Shown here piece after piece: positions 59,355-64,000 of a DNA stretch of 64,000 nt. Source of the stretch: Rhizophagus irregularis (taxonomy: Eukaryota > Glomeromycota > Glomeromycetes > Glomerales > Glomeraceae); assembly GCF_026210795.1 (NCBI RefSeq), contig NC_089436.1, forward strand, positions 2,108,001 through 2,172,000, in the 5' to 3' direction. The notes under the pieces are model-generated. The model ran no database searches. It had not been told where the DNA came from and saw only the letters and a program-made list of their open reading frames with translations. Position 1 is the stretch's first letter; each line of letters starts with the position of its first letter. The position numbers were made by a program, and so were the translations under genes.

Positions 59355-60331
59355 AGAATCCTTAAGTTTTAATACCCATAATTTTGTATCAGTTTAAATA
59401 CATGCTATTATTGCTTGAATGACTTCGTATATAGTATTGCAAGTGAATTTTTCTTTTGTATCACACATGTCAATTAGATCATCCCAAATGAAGGATTTTA
59501 CGTTTCAAGTTTTTGATCCTGATTGGCACAGTAGCAATAAAATCTATATATTTTATTTTTTCATATAATATAGACATTTTTATTAATATGCTTCCGATTA
59601 CATAATGGGCAGTATGATAGAAAGTTGCAAATTAATAGGAACAAGTCTGAAATATTATTTGAGGAAGGTGAGAGAGTTATACCCTTTGACACAATTATCT
59701 TTAAGTAACGTTTTCACAAATTCAAATTCTGCTTAATTCGTTTCATCATTAGTATCATTACACCCTTTAGCTTCTAGTTTTGAAACAATTAAGAGAGGAT
59801 TTTCTGCGATTTCTAATTCATCATTTGGCAAGCGAATCATGAAGTCAAAAATGGTTCTATCTTTTGGATGTATTGCTTTTTTCACATGAACGTACTTCTT
59901 TATTTTTTCATTGTACTTGAACAAACTAAGCATTCGCAAGGAAAATGAACGTTTATTTACAATATTATTTATAATATTATTTTCCTGAAGAGACGCTAAA
60001 AGTTTCTTATGAACAAGTTCAGTAAATAATGCAACTTGAACATCAATAATTTTAAGTCTCATACTGAAAGTGAAGATATGGAGAGACATTTTTTTGCATT
60101 ACTACTACTGGCAATAGTTGTAGTTTTACGATCCCAGTCTGAAAATATATCTTTACACATTTTTGCAAAAGCGCAGACAAGTGAATTTTGTATCTCTTTG
60201 CCTATTAGTTTAGGTTCAATAGAATTATATATCTCTCGTGGCAAATCAAAGTCTATAATAGGCTGGAATGGCTCATTTCCATCAATAAATTCGTGTAAAA
60301 AATATAATTGTTTCCGAAATTCAATTGGCAA
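59355..60331 (-). pseudogene. Primase-helicase relic, primase segment
   Basis: Minus strand 60331-59733 carries the marks of an archaeo-eukaryotic primase (PrimPol type): FQPIIDFDLP (the DxD metal motif) and, after a one-base frameshift in an A run near 60090, MSLHIFTFSMRLK (the SxH motif), then VALFTELVHKKLL and HPKDRTIFDFMIRLP. Decayed text continues to 59355 (DDLIDMCDTKEKF, ACI, WVLKLKDSN) and is cut by the 10.3-kb element. It and the helicase segment at 48324-49034 are the two halves of one gene. Such proteins replicate DNA in large viruses and mobile elements; here it is dead. Confidence 0.68.
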
Positions 60332-60429
60332 ATCTGAAATCCAAAATTACAAAATCGTAATTAATTACGTATTCCGAAATTCTGAAATTTGCATAATAGT
60401 ACGAAATTGCGAATATCTCGGGATATAGT

Positions 60430-60652
60430 GATCAGATTTCGATGATCTTACTACCATTCGATTCATCTTATCGAGACGAATCTAATGATATGTGTTTCAT
60501 TTCTATAGCACCGATATTAATGGAGTAAAATTACTATAAACATTTAATAAATTTTGGTGTCGAAGCACGATCTAGTGATTAGATTTGAATGAATTTACCA
60601 CCATTCGATTCATCATAACGAGACGATTCTAATGGCGGTAAGATTATCTTTC
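60430..60652. repeat. Two GAGACG modules
   Basis: Two tandem units of about 150 bp: GATCTTACTACCATTCGATT, CATCTTATCGAGACGAATC, a GATATTAATGGAGTAAAATT region, then a second CATAACGAGACGATTC core. Same module as the array at 32.6-33.3 kb. The second unit is cut by the transposon starting at 60653. Confidence 0.75.
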
Positions 60653-61100
60653 CATATGGGCTGATTTGAATCTGATCACATAGTAAATTTGGGTGATAAG
60701 ATCAGGTGTAACGTGATACTATTATGCATATAAGCTGCATATCATAGTAAAAATTTGTGACTTTATCATGAAGAACCAATCTTCGTTAAATCAAAACAAC
60801 TGTAATCGCGAGTTGCAAATTGGTTTCAGATTGGTTTTTGCTGCATCGCAAAGAGTTAGGGAAAAAACTTTTAAAAAGTTTTTCGCTATAAAGTTAGTTT
60901 TGCTTGTAATAATAAAATATTTTTACGCGTATTCTGTATTAAAATGGCGTATGTGTTAGGGTCAAGTCAAGAAAATAACTGAAGTAACCAAAGTGAAACG
61001 CTATTTTTTATAAACGGTACTTTTTTTCTTTAATTATAATTAAACTTGGGATTATATAGTTAATATATTACCAAATACTTTCTAATAAAATATTATTTAG

Positions 61101-63598
61101 ATGGCTATTTTACGAGAAATTTTTCTTATCAATATCCTGCAAGTTCTTTTATAACATCACAATACATATCAGGAAACCGACCCTTTTATTTTTGGTATAA
61201 AGTAGTGTCTTTAGGATATTATCCAACACCAGTTAAACTTACACAAAAAAATTCTAAAGATTGTATTCAATATCAAATACCTGATAACTATAGTGTTGAA
61301 ACTGAAGTTTCTAAAATGAAGATCCGTTGTGAAACAAAGTATCAACCAAATGGAAAAGTAAGGTTTACAATTGTGTGGAAAGAAAATAGATCAGAGTTGA
61401 GTATATACAGTGATCGCTCTGCAACTAGTGTTGTTAATGCGTTCTTAAAGGTATTATTATTATTTTTTTTTCAAAACTGAACTTTTAATAATTATTTTTA
61501 TTGATCTTATTAATTATACAGAAAAATAATCGCTCAAATTCTAATTTATCGGGAGTATACATTTTTGGGTTTGATATTGGACGATTGCATGAATGTCGCT
61601 TAGAAACAATGGGTGCTTCTATTACATTAGTTAACAAAAGAAAAAGGCCTCTAACAACGATTCAAACCATCTCAGGGCAAAATAAAAGATTTGCATCTTT
61701 AGGCAGAGAATCTGGAAAGGCAATTAGATCTTTGATTAAAAAACATCAATTGACTGATGAAACTAATCAACCAATTATTCATATTCATAAAATTGAATTG
61801 GATTTTAATGGCGAAAGTATTATTTTAACTTACAATCTACCTGATAATAAAAATGAACTTACAAAAATAGATGCTATTGTTAGAGCTTGTGATGAATCAT
61901 TGTTAGCACGTGATGGATATCGGCGGCTTGCTGCAGTTGAAGCATTTCTTATACGTGAATATTTGATAGCTAATCGTAGGGTTGAAATTACAAATCTTAT
62001 TAATAAAGATCTTAGAATTGGAACATTTAACATCAATAAAAGTGATAATGATCTGTTAATCATTTAGAATCTGATGATGGTATAATAGTTGATGAGGCAG
62101 AAATTGGAAATGGTGCATACAGGTCAATTTACACGATTTTACAAACTTTAATACCATTATGGAAAGAATCATCTCCTGCAATCATCAATTCTGGTGATAT
62201 ACTTAAACTTAAGCTTGGTGGAGATGGTCGCAATGTTGGTCGTAAGCAAAGCCATGTAATGATGACGATTTGTCTTTTAAATGAAGGAGAAGAAGTCTTA
62301 AAACCTGAACATCAATACTGGTAATAAATTTATTGTGATTTAATAACCAAAAATTAATTTAAATTATTAAATTTTTTTTTTTTAGCATTTGTCTTTATGT
62401 TGGACGAGAAAAATATGATGACCTTGCTAAGATAGGAAAATTATTTCAACATCAGCTTCTTGATCTCCAAAATAACGGAATATATGATAAAGATGGGAAT
62501 CATTGGCCAGTGGAATTGTTTTTTTCTGGTGACTGGAAGTTTATGTATATAATAATGGGATTGAACGCCCCAAATTCGAAGTATTTTTGTTTATATTGTA
62601 ACTGTCAATCTGAGTTACGCTGGGATATGGAACAAAATTTTGAAAATTCAGGAAATCATGCCTGTAATGTTAAAGGTTTTTTTTTCATGATTATTTTATT
62701 ACCAATTAATTAAAACTATGAATATTTACTAATAATTAGGTGAAAATAGAAAACCAGCATTATTTCCTGCAATAAATCAAGAAAATTATATTCCTGACGA
62801 ATTACATCTACTTTTGCGCATTGTTGATGTTTTGATGGAATGCTTTTTTAATGATGTAATTAAAAAAAAAGAGTTTGAAAAAAAATTAAATTAGAGATTG
62901 AACAAGCAATGCAAAACATTAAAGTTCATTTTGAGTTTTTCAAGTCAAGATCTACTAGTGGAAAGTGGGATTGGACTTCTTTAATGGGTCCTGATAAAAA
63001 GAAAGTATTGGAACATTTTCCAATTTCTCAATTTATTTCTGGCACTCGTGGACAAGAAATTGAAAAACTATGGAAGGAATTTCTCCGGCTTTATAAAGTT
63101 TTAAGAAAACCTTTTCTTTCAAACCAAGAAATTGATGCGTTTGAAATTGATGCCAAACAATGGATCCGTACCTTTTATTGTGCAACTGAAGGACATCCCA
63201 ATTCAATATCACATAAACCTGGATTATATCGCAAACAAGATGTAACCCCTTATATGCATGTTTTCGCACAACACATGCATCAATTTATGCGCTAATTAAA
63301 GATGAAAAACTTATCATTACGATATTTTTCTACTTCTAGTATTGAAAGAAAAAATCACGATCAGGTAATTTGTAAATTTATTTAAAAAGGATATTTTATT
63401 ACATATATTAATATTAATAGACCTTTTAATTAGGTTCAGTTATTTTTTGGTGGTACCACTATGGGTGGTGGAACTGAAAAAAAATTGGTAGTATATAATA
63501 TTATGTCTTTTGAAAATCGTCAACTTTATTACTTAGTTAACAAAACTCCCAAAGAAATTAATACTAGGAATATTGATTCTAACAAAAAAGTAAATTAA
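61101..63598 (+). pseudogene. Putative DDE-type transposase, broken copy
   Basis: Exons 61101-61450, 61522-62322, about 62386-62672, about 62741-63364 and 63435-63598 match copy 1 in order and motif: KLGGDGRNVGRKQSHVMMTI, FFSGDWKFMYIIMGLNAPNS, CLYCNCQSELRWDM, PDELHLLLRIVDVLMECFFN, SSIERKNHDQ, FFGGTTMGGG. Three lesions: a one-base frameshift near 62055, another in an A run near 62885, and a TAA at 63293 replacing a residue of the conserved stretch before the Glu motif. An upstream exon ending at about 61012 (GTACTT donor) joins in phase. Protein identity with copy 1 is roughly 50-60% by eye, so the two are old relatives, not recent duplicates. Confidence 0.72.
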
Positions 63599-63602
63599 AA
63601 TA

Positions 63603-64000
63603 TCATACATAGTGCTTTTGATCTAAGAATAATTGTTGAAGAGGAGAGCGTGGTAAAATAATTCTATATTGTGATTGATTATTTTTGGTAGTAGGCGTTG
63701 TAATATGACTTTCGGATTCTTGTAATTTTTTTTCGTCATTTCTAATAAAAAGTAATAAATACTTTAATTCATATAAATTTTGCACATAAAATTTAAAAAC
63801 TTACTCGTTTACAAATTCTCCCGAATCTGTTGTAAAAGTGCAAGTGACAACACCACATTGAAATGTCCGGTTGTTTTCAACTAATTTGGTCTGTGTCCAA
63901 CTAAAAGTAACCTCATGACTTTCCTCATAATTCACAAATAGTACATATCCAGTTGTTTTTGTTATCAGATCCTGTCGACAACTCCAATGTTCATAATTCA
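63603..64000 (-). CDS. Zinc-finger partner protein, copy 2 (partial)
   Basis: Exon 63805-64000 (continuing beyond the window) and last exon 63603-63741 join in phase. It shares TTGYVLFVNYEESHEVTFSW, NNRTF and TDSGEF with the copy 1 partner, then has a different Ser/Thr/Gln-rich tail. The stop is only 4 bp from the transposase stop. The zinc-finger N-terminus would lie outside the window. It appears open where visible. Confidence 0.62.

Larger units (their letters stand above)
60653..64000 (+). mobile_element. Two-gene transposon, copy 2 (runs off the window)
   Basis: Starts CATATGGGCTGATTTG, the same left end as copy 1, but in GAGACG-module DNA instead of the 120-bp array, which shows that the 3.7-kb unit moves on its own. 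Gene order and convergence match copy 1. The right end lies beyond the window. Confidence 0.78.

Overview
The window looks like an AT-rich fungal nuclear genome. The genes have short GT-AG introns, the protein families are eukaryotic, and degenerate hAT, Tc1-like and foldback DNA transposons are nested many times over. An arbuscular mycorrhizal fungus of the Rhizophagus type is the best guess. This is an inference from base composition, intron style and repeat content; no database was searched.

Host genes are few. From left to right: a small lysine/serine-rich protein with a C-terminal hydrophobic segment (97-567); a large seven-exon minus-strand gene with the core motifs of a bacterial-type N6-adenine DNA methyltransferase (14271-19095); two orphan plus-strand exons beside its start (19225-19762); a weak minus-strand gene (22287-22621); and a recognisable NOP2-type 25S rRNA cytosine-5 methyltransferase in eight exons (23741-25518), preceded by two CACGTG boxes. 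Relics of a leucine-rich-repeat protein and a coiled-coil protein lie at 41-42.7 kb.

From 26 to 45 kb almost everything is mobile DNA: a Tc1-like element, two 1.2-kb foldback elements with perfect 8-bp target duplications, a 3.2-kb composite with TA duplications carrying a tRNA-headed retroposon, several families of small inverted-repeat elements, and two hAT transposase genes. Many insertion ends can be placed to the base from target duplications and terminal inverted repeats.

The right third (45-64 kb) is the most unusual part. One minus-strand gene relic of primase-helicase type (primase motifs at 59.8-60.3 kb, helicase segment at 48.3-49.0 kb, tail at 45.0-45.3 kb) is split by a 3.0-kb hAT element (45318-48315) and by a 10.3-kb element with terminal inverted repeats (49035-59352). 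The 10.3-kb element is built mostly of arrays of a roughly 120-bp CpG-rich unit holding nested palindromes. Inside the arrays sit a probable solo LTR (50530-51639) and a 3.75-kb two-gene transposon (53691-57439). That transposon carries an intron-containing putative DDE-type transposase and a convergent gene for a C2H2 zinc-finger protein. A second, decayed copy begins at 60653 with the same terminal sequence and the same convergent gene layout and runs off the window. This two-gene family and its array-rich host element are the best candidates for something undescribed.
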